From Cryptomeria japonica (taxonomy: Eukaryota; Streptophyta; Pinopsida; Cupressales; Cupressaceae), in NCBI RefSeq assembly GCF_030272615.1, contig NC_081405.1, positions 568,227,095 to 568,291,094 of the forward strand: DNA of 64,000 nucleotides, read 5' to 3'. Numbering within the stretch: position 1 is the stretch's first letter; each line of letters opens with the position of its first letter. Below the pieces are notes generated by a model. It searched no databases. It saw only the letters and a list, made by a program, of their open reading frames with translations, and was not told where the DNA came from. A program made the position numbers and the translations under genes. Positions 50,483 to 62,400 of the stretch are shown here, one piece after another.

Positions 50483-51872
50483 TGTAGACGTCTAAACTGG
50501 TCAACGCTTGCGGAGTCGTATTTTAACATTGGCGCATTGCCTTATTTTAGGTTTTTGCATCGCATTAACATTTCTTCTATGTTGCGCACTTGGTCTTTAT
50601 CATTTGCGAGCATCGAGTCCTTCTTCTGCATTCTTCATTTGTCTCACTTTCGAATTTGGTCTTGTCGATAACAATCTTCAGTCATGATTTTGGTCGATCT
50701 TATCCTGTCGCATCAATGTGCATGTTCATTTGTCATCATTTTGGACATCGTCAATCCTAATCGATGATAGAATTAGGGTTTTGTCCTCTTTTCAATCTTG
50801 TCAATTTTGTGATCGATTTGTCATCAATCGTTGTCCTTATCAATCTTATCGTCTTGCGATTGATTTGTCATCAATCGTTGTCCTTCTCAATCATGTAAAT
50901 TTGGAGCAAATAGTCATCGTTCCTCATCAATTGGTGCATTTATCAATCAAATCATTTATCAGCATTGGTCCTTTGTTAGTCGTGATCAAATCAAATCGGC
51001 ATCAATTATCTTTTGTCAAGGCCTAATTGTCATCCTTGCATTTCTAATTCATCTTCTAGGGTTTCATGATTTATTCATTTAACCTTGTTTGTCATTTCTC
51101 CCTCTAGGTTAAATAGTTTATTTATCCTAGGTCTTCTTGTCACAATTAAATGTTTATTTAATTGGCTAGCTAATTCCTCCCTCTTTGTGAATTAATTAAT
51201 GAATGAAAAATTATTAATTAATTTACCTAATTTTCCAATTTACTAATTTCTCCTAATTCCTAATTTTCTAATTTTCATCAATTTTCTAATTTCCTAATTT
51301 CTAATTCATCTAATTTTCAATTTTCTCCTATATTTCCCCTAATTTCATGGGAATGACATAGCAATTTGTCATAATTTGTCATAATTGACAATCAATCAAT
51401 TTTTGACATAGCAATTTGTCATAATTATCAATCAATCAATCTTGCATAGAAAGTGTCAATTTGTCATAATTTGTCATAATTGTCATTCTTGATTTGAAAT
51501 TACCTTTCAAATCTCCTCATGCTAATCTTGTCTTTTCTCTGATTTATCTATAAATTGGATGAATTTCTTCAATCAAAAGGTCGAATCAATCACGCTTCTA
51601 GTATCTTTATGTTGTTTAGTCAATCTTGCTTTCATCTCATGCTTATGCACTTGTAGGTGAGATCCACAAACAAAGCAATTTGAAGGAGAAAGAAGGACAA
51701 TGGAGCTACATGAAGGAGACATCTGCATTTGGTTTTCATAGATTTCATTTTGAATGTCTTGTCTTCATATTTTCATTGAATGTAATTAGGATTTGTCACT
51801 GCATTTTAGTTTTTGTGATTGAGCTAGCTTAATTTGTTATTTTCTTTGATGATTTCCAGATTCCTATCTATA
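50483..51872 (+). repeat. C 3' LTR
   Basis: 1390 bp, TGTAGACGTCTAAACTGG to CCTATCTATA (final CA changed to TA), followed by the GATAC target duplication. A frame 50718-51026 is shared with the other LTR and is not a gene. Confidence 0.93.
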
Positions 51873-51877
51873 GATAC

Positions 51878-53216
51878 CATCTTTCATTTGTAGAATTTGT
51901 AGTCTAATGAAGAACTTAATCTCTCCGATTAGTGACATCTTGAATTCCTTCTTCATTTCATCTGCAAATGCATGCCTCATCTTATCATCTCCACCAAAAA
52001 TTATGTCATCAACAAACACTTCACAGATCATAATCTGATCTCCTTCTGACTTTAGATAGATATTGCTATCTTCACTTGTTCTTTCAAATCCAATCTTCAC
52101 AAGATGAGAGTTTAAATGTTCATACCATGCTCTAGGTGCTTGCTTCAATCCATACAAGGTTTTATGTAGCCTACACACCATATCACTATCTTTTGATAGG
52201 GAAAACCCATCTGGTTGCTCTATATACACTTCTTCTTCAAGTGTTCCATTCAGGAATGCAGATTTTACATCCATTTGATAAAATTTGAATCCCTTGAAGG
52301 CTGCTTATGCAAGTAGCATTCAAACTCCTTCCAATCTAGCTAATAGAGAAAAGGTTTCTCCATAGTCTTCTTCTTCTTCTTGAGCATATCCCTTACATAC
52401 CAATCTTGCTTTGTTTCTTGCCACTGTGCTATCTTCATTCACCTTGTTTCTAAAAACCCATTTGGTGCCAATAACATTTTTGTGCTCAGGTTTGCGTACC
52501 AAAGACCATGTACCATTCTTTTCTATCTCATCAATTTCTTCTTCCATAGCCTTAATCCAGATTTCATCTTTGTGTTCCTCTTTAAATGTTTTGGGCTCAA
52601 ATTCAGAAATCATGCAGGAATTCTCTCTGACTTTTCTTCTTGTAAGTATTCCTGCATCCTTATTTCCTATGATTTTCTTTGCATCATGATGCAGCTTTAC
52701 ATACCTAGGAATGATCTGAGCCGATTCCTCTTGCTTTTCCTCTTCATCATCATCTTCATCTACATATACCGCAACATCTACTGGCGTAGGAGCACTGTTA
52801 CTTGTACTTGGTTGTTTTGCAACCAGTTCCCAGAAGGTTACACCTGGTTCATCTACCCCTTGCTCATTGTTGGTTTCCTTAGGTTTCTCAGAAGTTTCAT
52901 CAACTCTAACATTGATACTTTCAACAATTTTCTGAGTCCTATTGTTAAAACACTTGAGAGCTTTTCTCTTGGTGGAATACCCTAGGAATATTCCCTCATT
53001 AGATTTTTCATCAAACTTGCTCTGGTATTCACTTCTCTTCATATAACACTTACTACCAAATACTCTAAAGTAGCTTACTACTGGAGTCTTACCGATCCAA
53101 TACTCATAAGGAGTTTTATCCTTACCTTTCTTCATGAGTACTCGGTTCATAGTGTACACTGCAGTGCTCACCGCTTCTCTCCAAAAAGTGTGAGAAACCT
53201 TCCCTTGAATTAGCAT
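51878..53216 (-). pseudogene. B pol: integrase C-terminal part and reverse transcriptase
   Basis: Integrase end (TMNRVLMKKGKDKTPYEYW, then a GIFLGYSTKRKALKCFN block), an acidic linker (DEDDDEEEKQEE), then RT starting WIKAMEEEIDEIEKN and TKWVFRNKVNED. Stops after LARLEGV (TGA where A has Arg) and in LLA-stop-AAF (a Tyr codon lost). RT continues in 51878-52274 with [24 protein letters not shown] and the catalytic [11 protein letters not shown] (about 51990-52015). Element C cuts the frame after QMKDGI. Confidence 0.92.
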
Positions 53217-55159
53217 CGTTCTGGCTGCTTCAGCTACAGTTTGATTGTTCCTTTCTGCTAGGTCACTCTATTGTGGAGTCCAGGGGCTGGACAGTTGCCT
53301 CTTGATGCCATTCTCTTCACAATAATTATTGAATTTACTAGAAGTGAACTCACCTCCTTGGTCAGTTCTAAGGCATTTGATCCTCTTACCGCTTTCCTTT
53401 TCAACTAGTGCTCTAAAGGCTTTAAACTTTCCAAAAGCTTCAAACTTGTCTTTCAAGAATGTGACCCACATCATTTTTGAGCAATCATCAGTAAGAATCA
53501 TAAAGTACCTATCTCCCTAAACACTCCTAGTTTTCATAGGACCACACAAATTAGTATGCACAAGATCAAGTAAATTATCTGTTGTGAAAGATTTACCTTT
53601 GAAGGTTGAGGAAGACATTTTCCCCAGTTGACATTCTCTACACAAATGATTCTCTTGTTTGTTCAGCATAGGCAATCCTCTAACTACCTTGATCTTACTA
53701 GCCTTCACAATATTATTAAAATTTACATGGCAGAGTCTTCTATGCCATATCCAACTGTCATCAAAATTAGCCATTAGACATTGACTAGTATTTGTATTTA
53801 ACTGAAATAAGTTACCTCTGGTCTACATATCGGTGGCCATCACTTCACCACTCTTTCCTTTTATTTTGCACACTCCACCTTTGAATTCCATAGTGATTCC
53901 TTTATCATTCAGTTGGGAAACACTCAAAAGGTTATGTCTGAGACCTTCTACCCAATACACATTATCAACATTGCTTTTTCCATTTAGAGAGATGGACCCT
54001 TTGCCTTTTACCATACATGGTGCATCATTACCAAATTGGACTACACCTCCATTGTACTCTTCCAGTGACATAAAAATTTTCTCGTCACCAGTCATGTGGT
54101 GAGAACATCCACTATCAATAATCCACTCATTAGAATTATCAAAGTGGGAGACAAGAGCCTTCTTTTCTGACACATCTTCCTTAACAGCTACAAACATTAT
54201 GTCTTCGCTTTCTTCATCTTCTGATTCATCATTAGTGACACCTACATCGACTGCAACAAGACAGTTTCTCCTATTTCCTCCTTTGAACTTTTTAAACTTC
54301 TCCGGTTTGTCCTTATTATCACTATTAGGATAGTTGACAGCAATGTGTCCTATCCTATTGCAAGAAAAACATTTCAAAGGGAGCTTACCTCTGTATTTTC
54401 CAGTTCCCTTAGGAAGTCTCTTGGCAAGAAGAGCTTCAAACTCCATTAGGATCTCCTCATCATCCATATCTCTGCTTTGTCTAGGTTCATAGCTGGTACC
54501 AACTTATTTTCCCTTTCTAGATGGTGCAGTAGATGCTCTAAAGGCTGATTCAGTCTTCAAAACACTTCCATCATAACTATTTAGCTCATATGTGGTCAAC
54601 TTAGCGATGATGGAGTCTAGGGATACCTTTGTCTTGTCAATAGATCTCAACTCCTGATTAGTTGCAACCCTTATTGCATAGATCGGTAACAAGGATCTCA
54701 AAAAATTTCTAACAATGGTGGGATCACCATTGTACCTCCTTCATTCTTGATATCTCCAACAATAGTTTTAATTTTTATCCCATATTGTTGAATGGTCTCT
54801 CCTTCAACCATCTGCATCTCTTCAAATTTTCCTCTAAGGCTCTCTTCCTTAGCTTGCTTCACATGCTCATCACCATCATAGATAGTCTCCAGAGTATCCC
54901 ATACATCTTTGGGATTGTCTTTATCCTGAACATCTATAAACTCGATATCAGATAGACTGCTAATAAGAGCTTCCATGACTTGCCCATTCTCCTGAATTTC
55001 TCTTCTTTGATCATTGGTGAGAGTACCGGTAGGGACAATATAAGTATTCTCAACATAGTTCCAGTGTTGAGCACCCATGCTTTTAATGTATATCTTCATT
55101 TTGTCCTTCCATATCTTAAAGTTATCTCTGTTGAACTTAGGACCTTCCCTCTTCATCAT
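53217..55159 (-). pseudogene. B gag, protease and integrase core
   Basis: Gag starts at ATG 55159 with KFNRDNFKIWKDKM. A one-base deletion near 54715 shifts the frame, which then continues. The zinc knuckle (54330-54373) reads CFSCNRIGHIAVNY, so the last Cys of CX2CX4HX4C is Tyr. Protease WIIDSGCSHHMT is near 54090-54125. GAG-pre-integrase HRRLCHV...CRECQLGK and the integrase core (HTNLCGPMKTRS, GDRYFM, TDQGGEFTS) follow. Stops: TAA after RKGK, TAG in TDM-stop-TRGN, TAG in RSV-stop-GDRY, TAG in TPQ-stop-SDLAER; for the last three, A shows Gln. Confidence 0.92.
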
Positions 55160-55216
55160 TAGATTAGGATCTTTTCCTCAAGTGATTAAGCTTATAGCAC
55201 CAAGGACCTGGAGGAT

Positions 55217-55228
55217 GCTCTGATACCA
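55217..55228 (-). promoter_or_regulatory. B primer binding site (initiator Met tRNA)
   Basis: Minus-strand TGGTATCAGAGC, two bases after the 5' LTR. This is the standard plant copia primer site, complementary to the 3' end of initiator tRNA-Met. Confidence 0.92.
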
Positions 55229-55230
55229 AT

Positions 55231-56689
55231 TGATGAATAATGATGAAAAGTAAATACCCAACAAGTACTGAGAGGTGGGGGTGAATCAGTACAGACAAAA
55301 ATTTCTCCGACAACTTAAACTGCAAAGACTGCACTAACTGGAAAACATCATCATCAACCTAAATCAAGACAATACCGATAAAACACAGTAAGGTTGTAAA
55401 AGACATAAACAGGTTACACTTAGAGCTTCTCAAAACCTAATATCTCATGTCTACTTCACCCATATGCTTAAACAGGTAATACATCAAAAATATAATGACC
55501 ATTAGATCAGCATGCTTTACCGCTTAACAGAAAACACTAAATCATCACACGAAAAAGCATCACACATAACACACTGATTTTTCATGTGGAAACCCAACTA
55601 GGAAAAACCACGGTTGGGATGAATAACCACAAGTTGTTCTTGAACTCTTTTGAAGTCCACTTTGTTAGGAGCCTAGTCCGGTTAAAGACTTTACAACAGG
55701 TTCTACTAGGAACTGATCCTGCTAGGGATCACCCGGTTAAGGGATGGATAAATACTCGATTAGAGGTTAAAACCCTGTTAAAGGTTACCTCGCAAGAGGA
55801 TTTGAAGAACTCAATGATTTTGAGTCACCCTGTTAAAGGATTTACAAAAAGCCTATTAAAGCTACCCAATAAAGGGATTTTCCAACTGCTGAAATGGTTA
55901 GAAGTCAATAGGTAATACATTGATCTAATAACAGCACTCAATGCCAAGATAGATCCACTTCAGTTCCTTTACATCTGCAATCACACTCTATAGATCTCTA
56001 CTCACTTCTCCGATCTGGCAAGAATCACCTCACATACATTCATTTGCCAACAAATTCAAATGAAAATCATCATCGACCTTATAGACAACAATTAGGTCGA
56101 TGGCCAAAACCTAAAACCTTAAGCATCTAGGTTAACAATACAGTCATTCCAATCCTGACCGTTTAAACACATTACATAGGATAAAACAATCTTGAACAAA
56201 TCTCAAGATGTTCTGCATCATTCATTCTTCACTGCTTCTGGAAGCTGATAACCCATCACGCGCTCTCCATCGTTTACTAAGACTTTGTACATTCCCGAGG
56301 TAGATAGAATCAATCTTCTTATGCAAGATCCTCAAGGAAATTCTTCACGCGCACAAGGCTGACATGGCAACGTGATCTAATCTTCATTTCAATGCTAACT
56401 CGTCATAGGATGTCATTGGTCGAATCGCACAGACTTGGAATGCATCAGCCGAAAACCTAGAAGCTAAGATTACCAACCGGTAGTCATATCAAGTGAAACC
56501 CCGATACAAACTTTGCATATACTGGTTCACTTGCCGGTTTAATTACTTCAACATATTGGTTAACACTTCATCATACCGGTTGACTTGCTAGTTTACTTAC
56601 TTCAACATACCAGTTCACACTTCAGTATATTGACATCAATGACAACATACATCATTATCATGTCATCAAACTCTGCACATATGCCAACA
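55231..56689 (-). repeat. B 5' LTR
   Basis: 1459 bp, TGATGAATAATG to TGCCAACA in plus-strand reading, pairing with 36389-37848 over its full length. It is directly followed by the TCCTC target duplication. Open frames inside, such as 55586-55915, are also present in the other LTR and are not genes. Confidence 0.93.
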
Positions 56690-56694
56690 TCCTC

Positions 56695-56911
56695 TGAGTC
56701 ATCACTTACTCCTTCCTCATCCACTATGTAGCATAGTTTATTTTTCTTGAATCTATATGTGTTCTGATTAGGCTTAAATGATTTCTTAACTCTTTCTTCA
56801 AATCTTGCATTCCTTTTAGGACATCTAGATGCAAAATGACCAATCTTATTACATGCAAAACATTTAAAAGGTATTTTTCCTTCATACTTACTTCCTGACG
56901 ATCCTTTAGGT
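56695..56911 (-). pseudogene. A gag: zinc-knuckle region
   Basis: Minus-strand frame with GKIPFKCFACNKIGHFASRC; the knuckle (CX2CX4HX4C) is at 56821-56862. After it comes a basic stretch (FEERVKKSFKPNQNTYRFKK) and an acidic DEEGVSDDSED tail that leads into the B insertion site. The upstream capsid part is missing because D interrupts at 56912. Confidence 0.85.
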
Positions 56912-57368
56912 CACTAGTACATTCGAAGCTGATTTCCGATAGCCGTTTGTCGGATTTTCAATGAATTTTCGTCAAAGTGTCGACAAAATCCACCGTTGAA
57001 AACTCGGCGTCGGATTGGTTGATGATGCCATGCCCGTTGGAAATTCGACAATCCAATGGACTCTGCCAACAGTCAAAGAAGTCGTCGGTCAAAAGCTTTT
57101 TATTCGTCGTAATTTTGATGATGACCATTTTTATAAAAAAAATTAATAATTATCGATATAAAAAAAAATAATACCTGAGAAAAGCCTTTTTGGTTTCTAA
57201 TTTGGCCTTACTGTACTATTCACTTAAGCGATGGGTCCATTTATCATAAAAGTGTATTCCCCTTGTCATTTACCTAGGCAGTCCCTTTAAATATTTTATT
57301 CTTGTTCGCTTTTAATCTGCCTTTTCTAATGTCTGTCGGCCCTTATAAGTATCATGTGATTTTTTGTT

Positions 57369-59115
57369 GATCTGACGGCCCGCGTTGATTCGCGACCAAA
57401 AAGTGATCGAAACTTAGTTTCCACAAAGTAGCAAAAGGCGAAGGTGGACCTGGCATATAGGTTTGGACCAAAGCTAAACACCGATCAAGTTTCATCTAAT
57501 CAGACAGACAGTGTGGTTTTGTGAGATCAAGCTGAACGTGTTTTAAGCTTCACGAAGTGGCAAAAGGGTTTGGCCAGTCCCAGAGATAAGCGGTCTTCTT
57601 TGGTTAAAGAATGATCGGGTTGGAAAAAGATCAATGGCTTCTCGTTGTTTCATGGCCGAGAGATGCATGAGCTATACCTTCAGCAAAATAGCGAAAAGGT
57701 GGAGGGTCCCGCTAAGAGTGGTTGTAAATGTGGTAACCCCAATTGGCAATGACATGGCGATGACAAGGCACTGAGTTGGCGGTATGCAGTGGGTCCGGGC
57801 AAGGTTGTCTTAAAAATAGTAAACAACAAGCAAGTTCTTGAGATCTAACAGCTCGTGTGAATTCGTGAAGATAAGATGCTAGCAAGTTAGTCATTGCGAA
57901 GTAGCGAAAAGGCCGATGGGCCCAAGGGATAGGTATGGCATGAAGTTAAAAGCAGATCAGGTCTATTTTGATCTAATGGTTCTCATGGTTTTGTGACTGC
58001 AAGCCAAACGAAGAATAATGTTCATGAAGTCGTGAAAGATAGGTGGAAATCACACGGAGGAGTGACATGGCATAACAGCTACCACTTTTTGTAGAGCTTG
58101 GAAAAAGATCAATGGCTTCTCGTTGTTTCATGGTTGGGAGATGCACGAGCTATACCTTCAACGAAATAGTGAAAAGGTGGAGGGTCCTGCTAAGAGTGGT
58201 AGTAAATATGGTAACCCCAGTTGGCGATGACATGGCGGCAACAAGGCACTGAGTTGGTGGTATGCAGTGGGTTCGGGCAAGGTTGTCATAAAAAGAGTAA
58301 ACAACGAGCAAGTTCTTGAGATCTAACGGCTCGCGTGAATTCGTGAAGAAAAGATGCTAGCAAGTTAGTCATTGCAAAGTAGCAAAAAAGCCGATGGGCC
58401 CAAGGGACAGGCATGGTATGAAGTTAAAAGTAGATCAGGTCTATTTTGATCTAACGGTTCTCGTGGTTTCATGGCTGCAAGCCAAATGAGGAATAATGTT
58501 TGTGAAGTCGCGAAAGACAGGTGAAAATCACACAGAGGAGTGACGTGACACATGGTTTAAAAAAGTGGTTTAGGGCCCACCTAGGTGTAACCGGTAGTTA
58601 TGTGGGAATAGTAAAAGGGAACACGTGGCGGATTAAAGGTGGAACCAAAAGGAGTTTCCAGGGCTAATCGCCGACTGCCATGTGGTGTTTATTAACCGGA
58701 TAAAAAGTGGGGTAAGTAATTCCCAGATAAAGGGCCCACTTAAAAGGCATTCATCTCAAGATTGATCCAACGCTTCTCCTTGTTTCGTGACCTGAAGATG
58801 CCCGCAACTTAACCTCAATGAAATGGTGAAAACCATTAGCCATCAAGATGAGGCGCGGTTAGTTAAAAGGATTGACGGTCCTGGTTGGAGTTAAAGGTCG
58901 GGTGATTTTAGTTTGATCTAACACTTCATGCGGCCTTGTGAAGGAAAAGTGCACGACTGTTAAACTCTGCGAAGTCGTGAAAATGAGGTAGGGCCCGACA
59001 CTAAACCAAAAAGATTAAATAGAGATAAAGGCAATATAAGTTCTTGAGATCCAACGGCCAGCGTTGTTTTCGTGAAAGAAAAGAGCACGGGTTTTATGTT
59101 CTGCGAAGTAGCAAA
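57369..59115 (+). repeat. Degenerate leader repeats, including a 478-bp tandem duplication
   Basis: About eleven units of 70-75 bp, spaced irregularly, each of the form GATCTAACGGCTCGCGTGA, then ATTCGTGAAG, about 18-25 variable bases, then GCGAAGTAGCGAAAAGG or similar (near 57369, 57495, 57630, 57840, 57975, 58105, 58318, 58448, 58765, 58915 and 59045). Units three to five are duplicated as a block: 57621-58098 and 58099 to about 58555 are direct copies 478 bp apart. Similar units occur in the E1 LTRs (5655-5925, 17998-18275). No gene is seen here. Confidence 0.8.
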
Positions 59116-59460
59116 AGAGAGAAATAGAGGAAAGACTTAGAGAAATTATGACCCGTTGGAGCCAGTTTTGAATTTGATTTGGTGAATTTAATTCTGAAAA
59201 GAAAGCCAAAGCATGCGGAGTTAATTTCTAAATATGTAAATGCTAACTTGCCCTTTTCAATTCGCATCAACTTGATTGCTAAGTATTGTTTCATCGAAGT
59301 TTGTTGCAAAGCAAATTGTTGTAGAGCAATTTTCTTCAGGCAAATAATCAGGTTTCTTGTGCTTTTCTTGATAACTCTTGGTTTGTTCTCAAATATTGTT
59401 GTGTGAATTACTTCATTAGAGGTCTGTGCTAGCTTCTAGTGGTATAATTGTTTGACCAGA

Positions 59461-62400
59461 ATGGCACCCAGAAGAGAACTTACAGGGAAAGTGAATTACC
59501 AGGACCGAAATATCTGTGATGATTTTTTAGAGCAATTAACCATGTCCACCAATGCTGGGGCTAAGGCCAAAGAGCTAGTACCTAAGAACCCTCATCTAAA
59601 AATTGGAGATGGCCTTTATGATAAGGGTAATTGGTTGAGGGACCCTGAAATAGGATTGTCAGGCTTAGGACTCTTCAAAGTCGGTTTGGGGCAGAGGAAT
59701 TCCCCAGCTCCTTTCAATGGCATATGGGAGCATGATGTAGGAAAGCTTGTGGTCCCAGGTGTTTTTATGGATGTAGATCTGTTAGCCCTGATTGCACAGA
59801 ATTGTGACTCTGTGGCAAGATACATCAGGAACATAAAGGGATCAGTCTTGATTGAGATAAATGAAGATTAATTCAGGAAAGTGTTTAAACTCAGTGAGTC
59901 CTCCAAGTTGTTAGAACCTATTGACTTTGAGTCATTAGCCCAGGTTTACAACACACAAAGGGATCATCTTAGAAGTGGCCCATTGAAAGAATTTTTTGTA
60001 AAGATAGGGGGGTTAACAATTGTAGGTCCTAGCACAATGGAACCATTCTCTCTCAACCTATTCACTCTAAGAGCTAAGGGTATGTATTAAGCATTATGCC
60101 AGATTTTTAGAGAGGATGCTGAAAATAATATGTCAACCCATTATATGTTAATGATTGCACAAATTCTAAACCCCTCCCTAGTAATAACATTTGATTATGC
60201 CTCATAACTTGCTGATGCAATTCATAAAGGGATAGTAGGAATCAAAAATGGTAAGGTGGATAGGCCATTTGGATGGTACTCCATGTTAATGCATATGTTT
60301 CTATTCAAAGGGGCTGATTATTTTGGAAAGGAGATGGACCTGATTAAGGTCAAGGATAAATAGGAGATGCTAGTGCAATTGTGGAGTATTGTTCTATCTT
60401 GGGATAGAGAAGATGCAAGTTATTTAAATTTTGATAGATGCTTTGCATCTAAAATTAGGATTCTTCTATGCAGAGAAAACCCTAGAATTCCTAAGGCTCT
60501 TTTGGAGTTTTTCAGACCAAAGGAGTTTGCAGAGGATATCAAGATTATTCACAATTAGGGAGACATATATTTGTACCCTGTGTCTACTATTTTTAGAGTG
60601 TTTGGATTTAGAGGCACCCCCTTTTTACTACCCTATCAGGTCCCATCGAAGATAGGGATTGCAGAAGTCCTGAGACAAATTGGGGGAGTACAAGAAGCAC
60701 AGCTAACTAATAGAGGTAAAGGGACTATTTTCCCAACTATTACCATGGCTCACCATTTTGTGATCACTAACGGTGGATGGAGATTTTTTAAAGAATTCTT
60801 TAAGGCATATAGGTCTACTGCAGTGTCAAGATGTGCAGACCCCGAGGATTTTTTCAATGGCATGTTCAGAAAAAGAGCAGTGTGTAGAGGTAGGCCACAT
60901 CAATTTCAGTTCCCAAAAGATCTGATTAGAAATGAATTCAGCTTAGATGAGCAAGAACTGAGGAAGGAGAAGTGGGTGGCATATAAGAAAGCCCTTGATT
61001 TTATCCATCAATTTGACACTGGCTATGACCCCCTCTCTAGCTTCAATCCATTTGAGGAGAAAATAAAATTCATGATTCTTTATTTTGAAGATCTCATCCA
61101 GACCTTAAAAGAAAAGAGGGAGGGCATAATGCAAAATGAGCCTGATAAGGCTAAGATGGTATTGGCTAAGCTTGCCTTTGCTAGAGATATCCCACGTAGT
61201 GACTATGTAATGCACAAAAGGTCAAAGTACACATTGATAATGCCAGTGAAAGGTGAGCCTTCCACTTCAAAAGGGAAGAGGAAAATTGAAGATGTCATTG
61301 ACATCCAGAATTCCCCTAAGAAGCAAAGAGTGGGAAAGGAAATTGAAACTGATGAGCCTCAATATTCTCCATCTCAGTCTCCTATCCACATTGTAGATGA
61401 ACAAGCTATGGCTGAACAATTATTGCAGTTAGGGAGTCTCGGTGAGATTGCCTATACCTATGAGGAGACACAAGAGGGTATGCCCGAAGAGCCACCTAAT
61501 GCTGAAATGGTTTTGACTGATGGTGAGTTAAAGGGCCAAGAAATGGACCTTACTGTTAAGAAAGCTAGTGAAGAATTCCTAGCTGACAGTAGTTTTGTCA
61601 CATCAGGAGCTTTTATATAGTTTCTATGGAAGCAAAATATTGATCAATTCAAGACTAGATGTGAACAGAGGAAAAGTGAACAGCCTCTTAAAAATACAAC
61701 TCAGGTAGAAGAAGATGTTAAGCAAGAAATGATGGAGGAGTTCAAAGCAATCACCCCTGAGAAAGGAAGACAAATGGTAGCAAAGGTTGGTGTGTTGATT
61801 CTCCCTGAATGGGATATAGTTGATGCCTTAGTGCTTGATGTAGTGAGGAAAGAAACAAAGCCTATGGAAGGACTGACATTCAGCAAAGATAATGCTACTC
61901 TTTTCATGTGGTCTTTAAAGAAGGATGAAAACAAAAGAAGGAAGGATGCATGAGATTCTAGCCTCTTAGGAGGCATGATAGTTAAAAGAGTCCAAGACAC
62001 AGGGGTAGTGGAAGCTGCAAGCACAGTCCTAGAGACTGGAAAATTCAGTGTTGCGGTGGTAGAGAAAGAGGCACAAGAAAAGGCTAATCTCCAATTGAAG
62101 TTGGAGACTATTTTAAAAGCTTACAATGATGCTAAAGAAGGAATAGCCAACAGAGACAGCATAATTGCTAGACTCCATAGTCAACTGGCAGGTCAATACC
62201 ATCCTAATGAATCTTCTACACTCATGATAGCCTCCTCTCTAGCAAGACCACCTCCTACTAGTCCCATCATTGAGTATCCCCCTTCTGCTATGCCTTCTAG
62301 TTCCCAATTACCTAAAAATGTCAAACATGAGTTGGAAAAATTGAAACAAGCTCAGACATTGTATGCAAACAAATATGAGGAGAAGGTGAAAGCCACCATC

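Larger units (their letters stand above)
38907..51877 (+). mobile_element. C: 13-kb LTR element with sense ORF and antisense plant mobile domain gene, no pol
   Basis: Complete LTR element 38912-51872 (12,961 bp) with exact 5-bp target duplication GATAC (38907-38911 and 51873-51877), inserted in the RT of B. The LTRs are 1389 and 1390 bp. A primer site follows the 5' LTR, and the polypurine tract AAAGAGGGGCAAAA directly precedes the 3' LTR. The 10.2-kb internal region holds, in order: leader with a short-repeat array, long sense ORF, AT-rich tandem array, antisense plant mobile domain gene, and a short 3' region. No Gag knuckle, DSG, VDD or integrase motif is seen. LTR style and polypurine tract suggest the Tat branch of Ty3/gypsy, and extra and antisense ORFs are known there; the assignment is inferred. 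Confidence 0.93.
36384..56694 (-). mobile_element. B: full-length copia element on the minus strand (hosts C)
   Basis: Complete Ty1/copia element with LTRs 36389-37848 and 55231-56689 and an exact 5-bp target duplication TCCTC (36384-36388 and 56690-56694). It has an initiator-Met primer site, polypurine tract and a single gag-pol frame in the canonical copia order: gag, protease, integrase, RT, RNase H. Removing C (38912-51872) leaves an internal region of about 4.4 kb, normal for copia. The frame has one shift in gag and about seven stops, mostly at Gln codons, so it is recently dead rather than ancient. Confidence 0.95.
31657..56911 (-). mobile_element. A: copia element on the minus strand (5' part cut by D; hosts B)
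   Basis: Ty1/copia element inserted in the LINE. Present in the window are the 3' LTR (31657-32872), polypurine tract, RNase H, RT, integrase, protease and the end of gag. Gag is split by element B: the pieces at 36334-36388 and 56695-56911 become continuous when B and one copy of its TCCTC duplication are removed. The gag part ends where the CACTA-like end D begins. The 5' LTR is not in the window, so its target duplication cannot be checked; the left flank is CTTTT. Pol is close to that of H, so A and H are the same family. Confidence 0.88.
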
